Source: Synanceia verrucosa
Lineage: Eukaryota; Chordata; Actinopteri; Perciformes; Synanceiidae
Length of the DNA: 64,000 bases
Assembly: GCA_029721515.1 (NCBI GenBank)
Contig: CM056559.1
Location: 2,977,001 to 3,041,000 of the forward strand
Reading direction: 5' to 3'
This document shows, piece after piece, positions 27,209-40,022 of the stretch. How positions within the stretch are numbered: position 1 is the first letter of the stretch; every line of letters begins with the position of its first letter. The position numbers and the translations under genes were made by a program. The notes below the pieces were generated by a model. That model had not been told where the DNA came from. It worked only from the letters and a program-made list of their open reading frames with translations, and did no database searches.

Positions 27209-30200
27209 ATGTTTTTCAGTGACCCTTAAATCCTAGCAGTGTGGGTCAAAGATGGCAGTCAGTGCTTGGTACATGTTGACCTGATGAGAAGGGCTCCAGG
27301 ATTATTCCCATGTAAAGACAGCAGCTTTTGCCCCGCCAGCTGCTCTGAGGCCCCCTGGTGGTGGGGTAATTAAAGCACCACAGCCCAGCCAAGCTGCAGT
27401 AACACTCCCAAATCCACAGAGAATGACCGCAGCCGTGGGTGCTCCTAATCCTGTTTGTGGCCATCGGGAACTACTCCAGTCCCAGCCGGAAGACGGGGAG
27501 GTGGAGGCCGGCGGACAATAGCCCAGTGGAGGCAGGGGCAACGAGGGAGGGTGGGAAGGAGTGAGAGGGACAGTGAACCTGCATTCACCCTCACTCCACG
27601 TCCTCCTCTGTTTCACTGCTTTTGTTGGTGAAAAAACCCTGCAGACCCTCCCTCTTCTCTCCACCATTGTCGTAGCCTATCTGAGAGGCTCAACCTCCCC
27701 TTTTTTATTCTGCAATCCCCCCATTGAACAGGAAAAGGGCATGGCAGTAAACAGCTCGGCAAACGACCTGGCCAAGCACTCTTAATTTTCATCTATAGTG
27801 GACTTTAGCCATGAAGTGTTTCATAAGTTTCATGTCGTAAAAACGCAGTTTGTTGAATTTATGAGCACTCTTTGAGCGAGCACGGATTTACCTCCGAGGA
27901 TAACTTAGCAAAAGTTCATGGACGTAATGGATATTGTGGTTTGAATAGAAACAGCTGACCTACACTAGATTATCCCTTTACCATTCGCATTCAAAGCAGA
28001 ACTTGTGTAGACTCGCATGACCTGGCCTTTATCTTAACATGCTGCACTCATGAAATGCTCTCACCAGCTCATATGGACAATAATCCCCTGCCTTGGGAAG
28101 ACAGAGCAGGAGAGAAAAGGGCACAGTGGTAATCCAGCCTGCAGGTTTGTCCCCCTCATCTGCCCTCTCCTCAGGGGGTTCGGTCCAACCCCGCCCCCTC
28201 CTGAACGCCCAGCACCAGCCCAAAAAAAATCCAATTAGACTCCTTCATTAACAAACCCAGCAGGAGAGGCACAAACAGCGCTCTGTGCACAGCTCCAACC
28301 AACACACACTGACTGTGACCTGCACCTGTTGAGGTGCAGACAGGGCCGAGGGCACAGCAAGTGTGTTGACTCATTCCCTAAAACGAGGCCGCTGAAAACT
28401 TGACGAAATGTCCCGCTCGGCACAGTCTGAGGTCTGTGCTCGGTTTTCCATGATGTGATGCCCCCAATGGACAGACACAACACTCTGTCTCACTGCGACA
28501 CCCTATTACAGCATGTGCACGACCTCACCGCTCAGGAACTCGCTGCTCACGCCGACTGACTGAACCAACACAAGGTTGGTGAGAGCAAACAACACCGGGA
28601 GAAATTCTCCTTGAAAAAAATGGATGCTCCAATGAAAATCTTCCTCCCGCTTAGTTTTAAAAGTTTTGGTCTGTGTGCCCCGCAAATCAAATGTCTGTCT
28701 TTTTTTGGCTTAGCAGGGATTAAAGGTCACTGACACAGTGATGTGTGCAACGATATGAAAATGCAAAATACTTGTAGGTGAATATTACATCTAGGGCTTT
28801 TATTGTGATAAGTTTTCTCAAGGTTATTACCATCCTGTGTGTGTGCTATGTAATGGTGGTGGTGATGTCTGTATTTTTATTTCATATTGTCTGTGAACAG
28901 CCCACCTTAGAAACTTAATTACCAGGGATAAATAACCTTTTTGTGAGTAGGCTTTCATTGCTGGCTCAGCTTGGATTTCTTCTTAGTTTTTAGTGCACTG
29001 TAGAGGAGCTGCTGGGAAAAATTCCTGTCATTAAGTTGAACCAAAGCGCTCTCACCCTTCACTCTTAATTCCAGCCTCTATGCTCTGGTTCCTCTGGTCA
29101 GGACAAATAATTACAGGCATCATTTATTCCAACACCACCGAGCTATAACGGGAAATCCACAGTAATTAGAAATAACTGTAACTGTCTTAATCGCTCCCAC
29201 TGAACCACAAACTGTCCAGTATCTCTCATTTATTTTCTTCTCGTGCTGAAAAGTAATAATCGCTCATTTCTAGGATGAGTAAACCTGAACCTCGAGGCCT
29301 CGTATTCTCGTGAAGAGAAGTCCACTTGGCCAGAATCTCTACTGCCAACTACGTCCAACTTTGGCCCTGGAGAGCGAGCAGGGTTTGGGGAGTGGAGGTG
29401 GGGGTAACACTGTGAGATGGCAGGTTGGCAGTTGGTATCCACAACTGTTGCTGGCCAGAGTAAACAGCGCCTGGCAGCCCATCGCCACACCCTCCCCTGA
29501 CTCCCTGCTCTCCCCTCATGTCACAGTTTTTGCTGACACTCCAAACAGAAATGGAAAACATGTGCTCACACGAGGAGTCAAAGGGGAGAGAAGTGTACAT
29601 AGGGCTCTATTGTTCCCACTCCCAGGGATGCAGAAATGCTTCCCGCCTTTTCTTCAGACTCTGCCCTGAAATCCAAACTGACGCATCTCTGCAAAAACAC
29701 CAGGGGACATTTATCTGACATTCCCTGATTAATTGTTGCATAACTGGTCAAACTTGCTGTGTGTGTCTAAGAGGCGCTTTGTCTCAGGGGTCACGTTTGG
29801 TCAACTGCTTATGGACATCACAGCTATATATAAAATACTGATGCATGTAATTATTACAATTATAATAATAAGTGTGTTTGAAGTGCTTTTCAATAACAGT
29901 AAAGAATTATAATATGTTAAAATGTAACTCTGATAAAATAAATAAAACAGAATTGCATGCATTTATATTTTCCCACACACCTTTTCATCAGTCATTTAGG
30001 TTTTGATTTTCAGTGTCAACACATCCAGGTATTAATGCTACGCTAGAATATAAAGAGAGAAAGTCCAACAAGTCTGACTGCCTCTCCTTACTGAAAAAAG
30101 ACATTTAAGGAGGAGAAGGAGGCCTCAGCCTCTCATCCTCCATCTTTCTCTGCATCAGAGCACAAACAGTTACTTGTCTATCTGAGGAGCTCTCTCTCCC

Positions 30201-33096
30201 TCCTTCTCTGCAGAGAAACCCCTACATTCCTGGAGAAATCGCAGAATCAACAGGCATGAAATTCATTTCTCACATGGCCGCATCTGCGCCTCCTAATCAT
30301 AACCTGGACTGACAATTCAATCCTGCACTCCATCGCCTGCTCCCTCCTCCCGTTCCGGCTTCCCTCCCTCACCTCCCACCGCCTCCTTCAGCCCCACACC
30401 CCCTCATTAGACACAGCAAAAAAAAAAAAAAAAACAATTAACAACGCCAACTATAATTACAGTAATGGCCATAAGGGAGCTAGTGACCTGGTTTCTCACC
30501 ACAGCTCCATCTAGCCAACCTCCCACCTTCCTGGCCTGTGTGGTGGGGTACCGGACGTGGTGTCAGGGTGTCTGAACTGACTGACTAATGGCTGGTCAGA
30601 GCTGGTGATTAGGCTGTAAGAGGCTGTGGAGGGGGTCCGGTTTGGTCCCCCGGCGAGACCTGTTTTCTGAGCTGGTGTATGAAGGGAGGGGGTAGCATAA
30701 ACACCCCAATTCATCATCTGTGTGCAGAATTATATGAAAGTGATGAATGTGTAAAGTCAGGTAAATGACTGAATTAGAGTAATGGCTGATTACAGCAATT
30801 TACTCTGAGCACTGCCAGGAATATACATTCCAGTCCGTAGCACACGATGCCGGCCGATCCCAGATGGTCCTGTGTACAAGGGAAGGGGTGGGACAGGAGT
30901 GGAGCCGGTTCTGGTCAATGTGAGCCCTTCATGGAGGCTGAGTGCACAGTCAACCTTAAAGCCCTTGGCTTGATGCAAAGCGCCAGATTAGAATAGAAAA
31001 AGACGATCCATGAAAGGAAACAGTGCACCTGTAAAGAATGGAGGTGCAGACTGAATAATCCTGGATATCAATGAATAGAACAGTAATTAAATATTTATTA
31101 ATGAATTCATTCATTAAATTACTTTATACATGACTAAACATCTCAATGACTTAGTCTTAAGATGCCAGATTTGGAAGATTTAGTATGTCAGAAGTAGAAC
31201 GTCAGTTTGCAGTATGAAAGCTAGCACGTTCTTCTGGCTATTCTTACCCACAATCCTCTGCCCAACAGATATATGAGCCAGAGGGTCACAGTTCAAGGTG
31301 CAATGCTATGATGAAGTAATATTTCCCAACTGTCTGCATACTGCATTCACCAGTAGCCTTCACAGTGTGAAGAGGCAGCTGCAGGATGTACTAAAAGAAG
31401 AAGATATTGAACAATGGTATCTTTTAGATACTCATATCAAGAATAGGAAAAAAGTTGAGCTATTAACCTTTTAAACTTAGCTTATACAGGCCAAGGTTTG
31501 CGCTGAAATGAGTGTAATTTAAACCAGCAACAGGCCGAACGTATGAAGCGCAATGAACCTGTCTGGACTTAAAGCAGACATTAAACAGAGGTTTTACCGT
31601 GTCAGCTCTCTAGCACAACATCCCCAAGTGAAGACGACGCGTGATTTACAAAAAGACAAAAAAAAAAGATGCAGAAACTTATGTCTGTCAGGTCCAATGC
31701 CTAAATCATCAGACATATTCAAGGATCAGCAAGCGACTCGGCTGTTTATGACCAAATTATGGAGCCGATCCTGCCTCATGCACACTGTATTCAGTAGCAG
31801 GTTCAGTAGCAACCAACCTCCTGTTGCCTGGTCACAAACAATCTTTGAACTGTCACAAAAATGATTCATAACTTACTTCTATGACTTGCAATTTGCTCAT
31901 AATGATTTGTGACGGTGTGCTGTGTGACATCGCACATGCTAAATCAAAGTCTGCTGCACAAAACAACACACTACCAAGTCTGACTAAAGGCTGCATGAGT
32001 CTGTTAGTGTGTCCGTACAGTCGTCAGGGTGGAGTGCAGCATGCGTCAGTACAGGCCAGGCTGAGGGCGCTCTGGCAGTCTGGCAGCGCTGTGCTCCAGG
32101 CCCCTCGCTCCCTGGATTAATGCTGATTGTTTGGGAATGACTCGGAGCTACGGACCACACAAGGAGAGCGGAGGGGAGAACGCCAACCTGCATGAGGCTG
32201 CAGGAGAGGGAAGTCCACACAGAGAGTTTTTAGGCAGCTCCCTACCACAGCTCGCCATTTCCTCTTTCTTCCTCCTCTGCACACACAAATACTCCTTCCT
32301 TCCCCCTTTATCTATCACTCTCAATCTTTCTGTTTCCTCTTTCATTCACCCTTTGAAAACCAGTGAGCTGCACTCGTGCCTCTGCTTTCCTAAGGTCAAG
32401 ATGAAACACCATTTCCCCAGCCCCTACCTGCCATGCTGAGTAGCCCATAGTATGTCTGCAAGTGCATGCAAATGTATGTTTGTAGTGTTCAGTGGGAGGT
32501 CTGCAGCACAGTGAGCGAGGACGCTTAGGGAGGGATACCAAGAGGACAACAATTCATCAAAAAACGCAGACGCTGGCTTCAATTAGTTGAACTCTCACTA
32601 TGTGGTTTTTGGTGTGAGTCATCAGAGATGGCCGGCGTTTCACAGCAGTGCATGTTCCCAGCAAAGACTGCTCTGGAAATACAAGAGGGGGGATCATCCC
32701 AAATATATTTCTTTGCTACTTAATCAGTTCAGTCAGCAAGTAAGCAACAGAGGAGGATGCTGACAGCGAGCGCTCTGCCCGCTCAGCCCTAACACACAAA
32801 TTATGTGAAAGAGGAGAGACTAAAACACAAGAGCTGGCAATGACAGGAGACACGAGACTGACAGCTGTGTTTACAGAGTGGGTGTGGGAGGCTGGAGCCC
32901 AGTGGATTCGCTCCATCCAGAAAAACGTCTCCCATGACCTGCCCAGATGCTCGCCGCGACTCGATAGCGTTCATGTGGGAGCGCCTTATAAATCAAACAG
33001 GGAGCTTGATATCAAACGCTTTTTATTCACTGTCTGGAGCGACTGAACTCTCAGTCTGGGACGCTCGGTTTTGGGTTCCCAGAGGACGGACCAAGA

Positions 33097-33128
<32 letters not shown>

Positions 33129-33132
33129 GTGC
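33097..33132. repeat. (GT)n microsatellite
   Basis: GT units with one TTT interruption. Confidence 0.95.
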
Positions 33133-33689
33133 GTAAAGCACTTGATGTAATGATGGTGGTGGAGGGGTAATCTAGGGTTCAGCCACTGATCTTACTTTAA
33201 GTGTGAGATGGAAAAAACACAACACAGGAAATTCAGACAGTGATGTTCAGGAAGTGGGGAGGTCCAGATGAATCAGTGTGCAGTAGTGTGTAGTAGTGTG
33301 TGTTTACCTTGACGTAGAGAGGATGAGGCTGTTCACACTGCAGACCAAAACCAACAGGACCAACAGACAGGCAAAGTCCTGCCCTATTTTGGAAATAAAA
33401 AGCATGGTAAAGAGACAAATCATTTTTGTGCCCGCAGATACTGTATGTATTTATCACAGTTAGAGATAATTCTGCAAGTCAATAAAGTCACAGTTATTTG
33501 TGAAAAGGTTAAAATCAGGAACAAGTTTAACAGCAGGTAGGATTGCACATACAATGAATTTAACATGATGCGTTGGTGAATGACATAAAGATAAGAGGAA
33601 AGATGCAATCAAGAATGTGAAGTCAGAATTAAAATATTTCATGAGAAATTCCAGGTGATATGTTTAAGGTAGGGGACTGATGCGATTAA

Positions 33690-33757
33690 TCTACTCTGTG
33701 CATGGTAACTCAAATGCCGATTAATCACATTAATGCGCTAATTTCGACAGCCCTAAT
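33690..33757. mobile_element. Terminal fragment of the TAGGGCTGTCGAA transposon family
   Basis: It reads GATTAATCACATTAATGCGC followed by TAATTTCGACAGCCCTAA. This is the end of the same family as 46401-46927 in reverse orientation. No second terminus was found nearby. Confidence 0.6.
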
Positions 33758-33853
33758 TTAAGGAAGTTAACATGCCGTGCTGGAGAGTATGGAGATTTTT
33801 CATACGTGGTGCCAGAGATAGCATCAGATTGTGAAAATACATAATTAGAAAGA

Positions 33854-33890
<37 letters not shown>
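33854..33890. repeat. (CA)n microsatellite
   Basis: About 18 CA units, located about 100 bases after the transposon end at 33690-33757. Confidence 0.95.
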
Positions 33891-33894
<4 letters not shown>

Positions 33895-36800
33895 TCAAAT
33901 ACATCTCTCTCTGATGCCATCATGTTTCATAATGGGATGTAACGCTGAAACTGAAGCAGCAAAGCCTTTCTATCACAGTGGAGTTTTGACTTTTCATTGC
34001 AGGAAAAATCACAGGTGTAATTAATAATATTAATAAGAGGTACACCTGTGCTTTCTGGCTTCATCTGTTTCTGATTGGCCCCCCAAAAAACAAATAAAAA
34101 CAGCTTACGTACTGAGATGTACCAAAAGAAAGCACATGGAGAGCAGGTTGGTAGCAGCTTATATAGTGATGGGAGTACTGGGCCCAGGTGCTCCCAGTCA
34201 GCTTAAGTGGATGATCCCACCTACCAATTAAATAAATAAGAGAAGCGCAAACAAGGCTCAGCCAAGCTGTCATTACGACACATCACATGTATTTGAAACA
34301 ATCATGAGAATCCTGAAAACAGATGTGATGTCTTTTGAGTCTTTTCATGATCTGTCATCAGAAAACATTATATAGGAGAAGCGATTTGAGATTAAGCATG
34401 AAGGCCTGTGGTGTTCCTGGCAGAGGGCTTGTTCACGGCTGACACACTGCCTTACTTTCACAGATTCCTCCAGCCCTCCACAAAACCGCAAAGAAAAAAA
34501 TTAGCCGGAGACGACACAACGCTGAGTTTTCTCCTGCTGCTGGTAGTGATTTTCATCCCACAGCTGCTCGGCAACAAACACCAGCCCCGGTTTTCTTTTG
34601 CCCACATCCCTCTTTTCCTCACTCCTTTCCAAAACTTTCCCCTACATCCAGCTCCCCTCTTCGCCGTTAGGTGACTCCTCCTCATCCATCCTATAGGCCG
34701 CCTCACTGCAGTGCAGCTGCCAAGAATAAGACAGGCTGATGTGGGGGCCCCATGGGGGGAGGCCCTGCTGGTGGAGCAGTGCTCCTCCAGCCTGAGCACT
34801 CCCTCCGCTGAATTCATCCACTTGGCTCTGTTTATTTAATATTCAGTCAGCTGTGGGGAGCGGGGTTAGCCACAGCTTATAAAACTCAGTCAGCATGACC
34901 AAGATATAACCCTCCCCCAACTCCGACAACCACACATGCACGCTCTCATACATACATGAACACACATGCACTTAGACCTCCTGACATTTATGTACTGTAT
35001 GAACACATTCCCATGCAACAATAATAATAAAAAACAATAGTAGTGATAACTTTTGTTTGTATATAACTTTTCAGAGTAATAAAGTAAACATGCCTGAAAC
35101 ATCAAATAATAATAATATAATAGGTAAATTATTTCTGCACATTGAGAGCAAACAAACACCATACATGGCCGCTCCGCTGCTTTTCATTTCATCCTTATGT
35201 AAACTATCACACTTTGTCCTCCCCCCAGCACATCAAAGGTGAACTCGGGGACGTAATGAGCTTAAGTGTTTGACTGGTATTAAGACGAGGGAGCAGAAAC
35301 AAAGCAGGACGCGAGGGGAGAGCAGCACATGAGCGAATATGGATTTGTGTATGAGACAGGAGGAGGGGGTGGGCTCATATTCTTTACCCTGCTGGGAGCA
35401 ACCCTAGCATGCTCCATCCATGCTTCGACTGGAAGGCTCCATGGCAACCTCCAGGGTCAGAGGTCATGGGGAAAGGTTGCTTTTATCTGCTAATGAGGTC
35501 GGTACCTGGGGCTCTGTGTCTCTACGCCTCTCCGATGAATGCCTGCCAAGTGACACCAACGGCATCCTCACTCATCTCCACCACCGGCCTCCTCTTTCAG
35601 CGTGGTGGGGTGGGGGTTCGCTTGTGTTAGCTTCTGCCCTGTCGGTGTCAGGCAGATAACAAACAGCTTCAAAATTGCTGTCCCCCCAGTCTGGCACCTC
35701 ATTGTAACATAAGTGTTCACATGCAAATCCACAATCGCCCCACAAGCCCCGCCGATGGCGTTCCCCGCACCTCCACTTTCTCACTTTGATGGATAGCCCG
35801 TTAGCGGCAGCATGGTTTGTGTTCAGCCTTGTTAAAGTAGCCTCTGATTGATGTTATGTTGTTTCACTTCTGACGTGCAAATCAGCCTCGCTGAAAGAAC
35901 AGTCAAACACTCGGTATGATTAACTTTCACCTTTTTTTGTTGTTTTTATATCGCCAACGAATTAGAGAAACACCATGTCAGTATACCAGCTGAATTATGG
36001 GCCGCTCAAAATAAATAAGTGCCGGGGCTGGAAAACACACTTGGCTCGCTGTATCACACAAGGCTCATTGGCCCATGTGCCCCTTCAATGGGGCAAACAG
36101 GGACCCTCACCAGCCCCCGGCCCTCTCCCACACGCCCCCTGTCATGTTCCAGGACTGAGAAAGGAGTCCATTAACTCTGATTTAGTGGCAGTGTCATGCG
36201 GTCCCCTTTGTGAGGTGGTGACATTCAGTGAATAGGAATCAGAATTTGCTCCCCTCCTCCTCCGTCGTTCCTCCTCTTGGCTCCATGCTCAGGGTGGCCT
36301 ATATGTTGTAGGAGTGTGAGGCGTTGTGGCTAAAGCATGGGGGCGGGTGGGGAGCTGGATTGAGAGGGTTTTGCTGCCACGTCTCTGAGTGGCGGACTCT
36401 TTGTGCCCGGACCGGCCTGTTTGTTTAGCCTTTCCTCAGAGAGCTGCTTCACACATCGGTGCCTCATACAGAGGCCTGAAGAGACGAGCTCTCCAGCTCT
36501 GAGAGGATGGGGATGGAGGACTCAAACAGTAGGAGCGTTTGATATTAAAGGTACATTTACCTGAAGTGTCAGATCCACAGCGTCTTGTTTCGCACATGCC
36601 TGCAAACATTTGCAAAAAAGGTTATTTCTAAGGCAGGAACACTGAGAAATCCAAAGTGTCAGTGTCTTTGGTAACACAGAGGACATATAAATGTAAGATG
36701 AGCACCAGGCATTGAGATAAACTCTGAGAATTTAGGGGCATCTTTCCAAAAAATGCTAAGAAACATATTGGGCTGATAGATTTATGACGTAATGTTTCAA

Positions 36801-39800
36801 GTTACAAGACAGCTATATCTGGAAGATGTTTGTGAGATTTTAATGCGAGTCCTTCTTCTTTCAAGTGTGGTATAACTCAAAAAGATTCAGAATCTTCTCA
36901 TCAGTCCATGTGGGATATTCGCACATAACGTTATATCTGAAAGCATGCATATTTTTGGCATGTTGGCCCCGCAGCTGTTATCCATTGGTATCAGTGTCTG
37001 TTGCTCGTGACCTTTTTGGAGAGTCCGTCCATTCCTGGCTGACCTCTAGCGACGGGTCACGACCTGCTTCCACCACAGAAGGTGAGCTCGTCCCCATGAT
37101 AAGAAGGAAACAGGAGGCCGCGGAGGTCAGCTTCGATTATTCTACCCCGCTCTCTTGGAAAACAGAATGAGAAAATATTTACACAAACAGGAAGCTTAGA
37201 ATTTGCTAATGATTGGAAACACGTTGAGCCTTTTTGAGCCACTCTCTCACTTGCATTCAGGCAATAAATGGAATAAGACTTAGCATCGGAGTAGAAAAAA
37301 ATCAAAGATTCGGGCAGTTAAGCTGTCTTTGACATTAAACTCTGGACAGAGGAATGTTTCAGCCCAAACTAAAAGCCCATTAGTGCTGCTGAGTTTAGGC
37401 TTCCCTCCAGCAAACTTAGATCAACCATAATAACTTGCAAGTTTATGGACCTTTGCTCCCCAAATGTCTACCATGTTGCTAATTGCATACATCTGTGGCT
37501 GGTGTTTTTGATGTTTTGTCTCAACGTGCAGCTGTCCGTCCCACTTCCAACAGCCTCTGGTTAAAAGTGGCATGGCCCTCCGTTATCTGTGTCCAGCCCT
37601 TAAATAGAAGACGTGCATGTGGTTTGAGATTCACCAGGAGGACTTTAAATTAATTTATACGTACATTAATGCCAAAGAGTTGGATTGAAGACGGAAAATG
37701 GAGAAAAAGCTCAATGGGAATAATCACAAATTTTTGTTAATTAAATATCTGAATGTGTACAAAAATAGGTGGTTCACAGCCCACAAAAATCATCAAAATA
37801 TAACGTACATTAACAAAATGTTCCAGAACAAGATGAACTTGAGCTTGCTAAACACATTTTCTCCTTTTATAATGTGTCAAACTGGGCTGCTGCTCTCCAC
37901 AAAACAACACTTTTTATCCAAAAACAACCCCTGCCAGAAGTTTCTAAAACAAACCAACTTGTGAAGTGAATTTTAAAATTAATAAAGTTGCAATAAATGC
38001 CACCATGTTGACTATGTATACTTCACTATGTAGAAATAATCACTTTTCTCTTGTTGACGTTCAGTTAAAAGGTTAACAGGCTGAGTCGTCCTTTATTTGG
38101 CAGCACTGTGTGCATGTTCCTAACTTCCTGCTCACCTTCACACTGTGCATAAAAGCAGTTTAAGGTGGATTATTCAGCTGTGCTCTCATGGGAACGAGCT
38201 CTCCAGCCTGTTGATATCAGATAGCTGACGTCCTCACTACTGTATGGTGTCTTGCAGTACCATCAGAGGAGGGATCAGCTCAAATGTGTACACCAGTGAA
38301 ACCCAATCTTGAGTAATTGTCAGCATAAGGCCAGGGATTGACCTCTGCCATGAACCATATTTTCTGAAACAACACACACTTGAGCTAGCTTTGAAATAGC
38401 CTCTCCTCTGGACTGGAGGAAGCTAGTCATCAACTTTTTAGTGTAGCTAAACAAAGCCTGTGGTAATTTCATTAGCTCGCTCTGAGCAGATAGCTGGTGT
38501 GCTCAGCTCTCGGAGATGCCATCCCTCTGTCAGCCATGACATCACACAGCAGCAATGTGAAGCGTGAGGGCCAGGATGCCCCCCAACCGCCAGCAGAACA
38601 CAAAGTAAAGCAGGACTTGTCTTGTATTTGAGGCAGTGTTTTTCATTCACATTTAATATAATGTGATCATTTATTAAAGTGCATCATAAATCCAGTTGAC
38701 TGTTGGACCTCAAAGCAAATGTGGTCATTGTTTTTGCAAGCGAGCATCCAAGGCCGTTATGTGTCTGTGTATTCATGAGTGATTCGTGGAAAATGTTACA
38801 CATTCATGTCATAACATTTCTCTCTCTCTCTTTTTTTAATTCAAAGCTCCTGTCACTGACTTCAAATCCAAAATACCAAACACAACATCTCTTTTCCCGC
38901 TGTCTTTACATGCTGTGTTCGTGTCTTCGGTGTTGTGACAGCTCAGATCCTGCAGAATTTACATTCCTTTCATCCCGGTTCCCCTCAGGGGCCGTCGGCC
39001 CCACCTCTACCCATCGTTGCCCCTGCATGAGGGAACTGGACAGATGCAGGATCTGGCAGATGGCGGATAAACCCGTGGTCAAATGACATCCTCGTCATGC
39101 ACACAGGACAGACTCGTGAATTGATTTTCATCAAAATTCCCATTTAGTCGGGCCAGGAAAGTCTGGATCTGGATCTGGTGGAGAAAACTATGGCATCAGT
39201 GTCAGGGCTGTGGGGTAATTGAATTTGGATCAAAGACATTCATGTCTTTTAAAAAGGTCTAGAGGGCTGCTCAGTTTTTAGTAATAACAGAAAGGCTTCC
39301 GGCGTTGACCTCCACTGCCCCCTCCTGCCTGCCTCTCCCCCTACTGCCCTCAACCTGAAATCCCTGCTTTGAAGGGCTCAAGTCATCGCAGCCACTCAGT
39401 CTGATGGAAGCAGAACAAAAAAATATGTCTGCAGGAACCTGTACCCGATGGAAGAGCATACTTCTTAAAACCATAGCTAAAGCTTGTTGTACCAGACACT
39501 GGAAGAGCAGAGCCAATATTAGATCATTGGATTTGTGTCCAAATAGGATGGTTGATGAAATGAATTAGTAAACTAAATATGCCTGAATCTCATTCGTCAC
39601 ATTACGAGATGCTTCAGACACAAGTTGTGATCTTGGAGGAACTTTTACAGGCCATATGTTTGAGACGCCTGTCCAGCGCTTTCCTCCTATAAATCTGATT
39701 GAAAGGAAAAAGGTCCCTCGGTGCAGACAGAGATCTGAGATGACTGTGCGGTACATGAACGGTTTGATAGCATCATAAAGTCTGTTGAATGCTTGATGTG

Positions 39801-40022
39801 AGGCGTCCTTTTACATGAGACATAACTGGTGACAGTGTGCCCCCTTGTGTTGGAAATATCCTCCTGCCTGCAGTCTGTGAAGAATGAGAGCAAAGAAAGA
39901 GAGACGAGGGAAGCAATAAATAATATTCTTTCTGCAACCAGCAAATGATCAACATTTGAAAGTATCATCTCCTCTGTTTACAAAGTCTCTGGTGGGTACT
40001 CCCAAGCATGATCCAACAGAAG
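33891..40022. other. Gene-free interval downstream of the unrecognised gene
   Basis: I found no exon. Features are a 10-base inverted pair CACAGGTGTA / TACACCTGTG (34010-34050), an RFX-like palindrome at 35435 and several poly-A/T runs. The 3' UTR of the unrecognised gene should lie just below 40022, but no close AATAAA on the minus strand was found. Confidence 0.55.
35435..35449. promoter_or_regulatory. RFX X-box-like palindrome
   Basis: GGCTCCATGGCAACC has a perfect right half and a weaker left half. Motif only. Confidence 0.3.

Larger units (their letters stand above)
16220..33689. other. Gene-free interval
   Basis: This stretch has no supported exon. It contains the repeat at 20835-21050, the tetranucleotide run at 24342 and the hairpin at 27167. 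Stretches 20500-20640, 25555-25640, 29060-29210 and 30440-30490 resemble developmental non-coding elements (TAATTA-like words without repeats), unverified. The stretch 21190-21750 has longer open frames on the minus strand but no recognisable domain. Confidence 0.55.
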
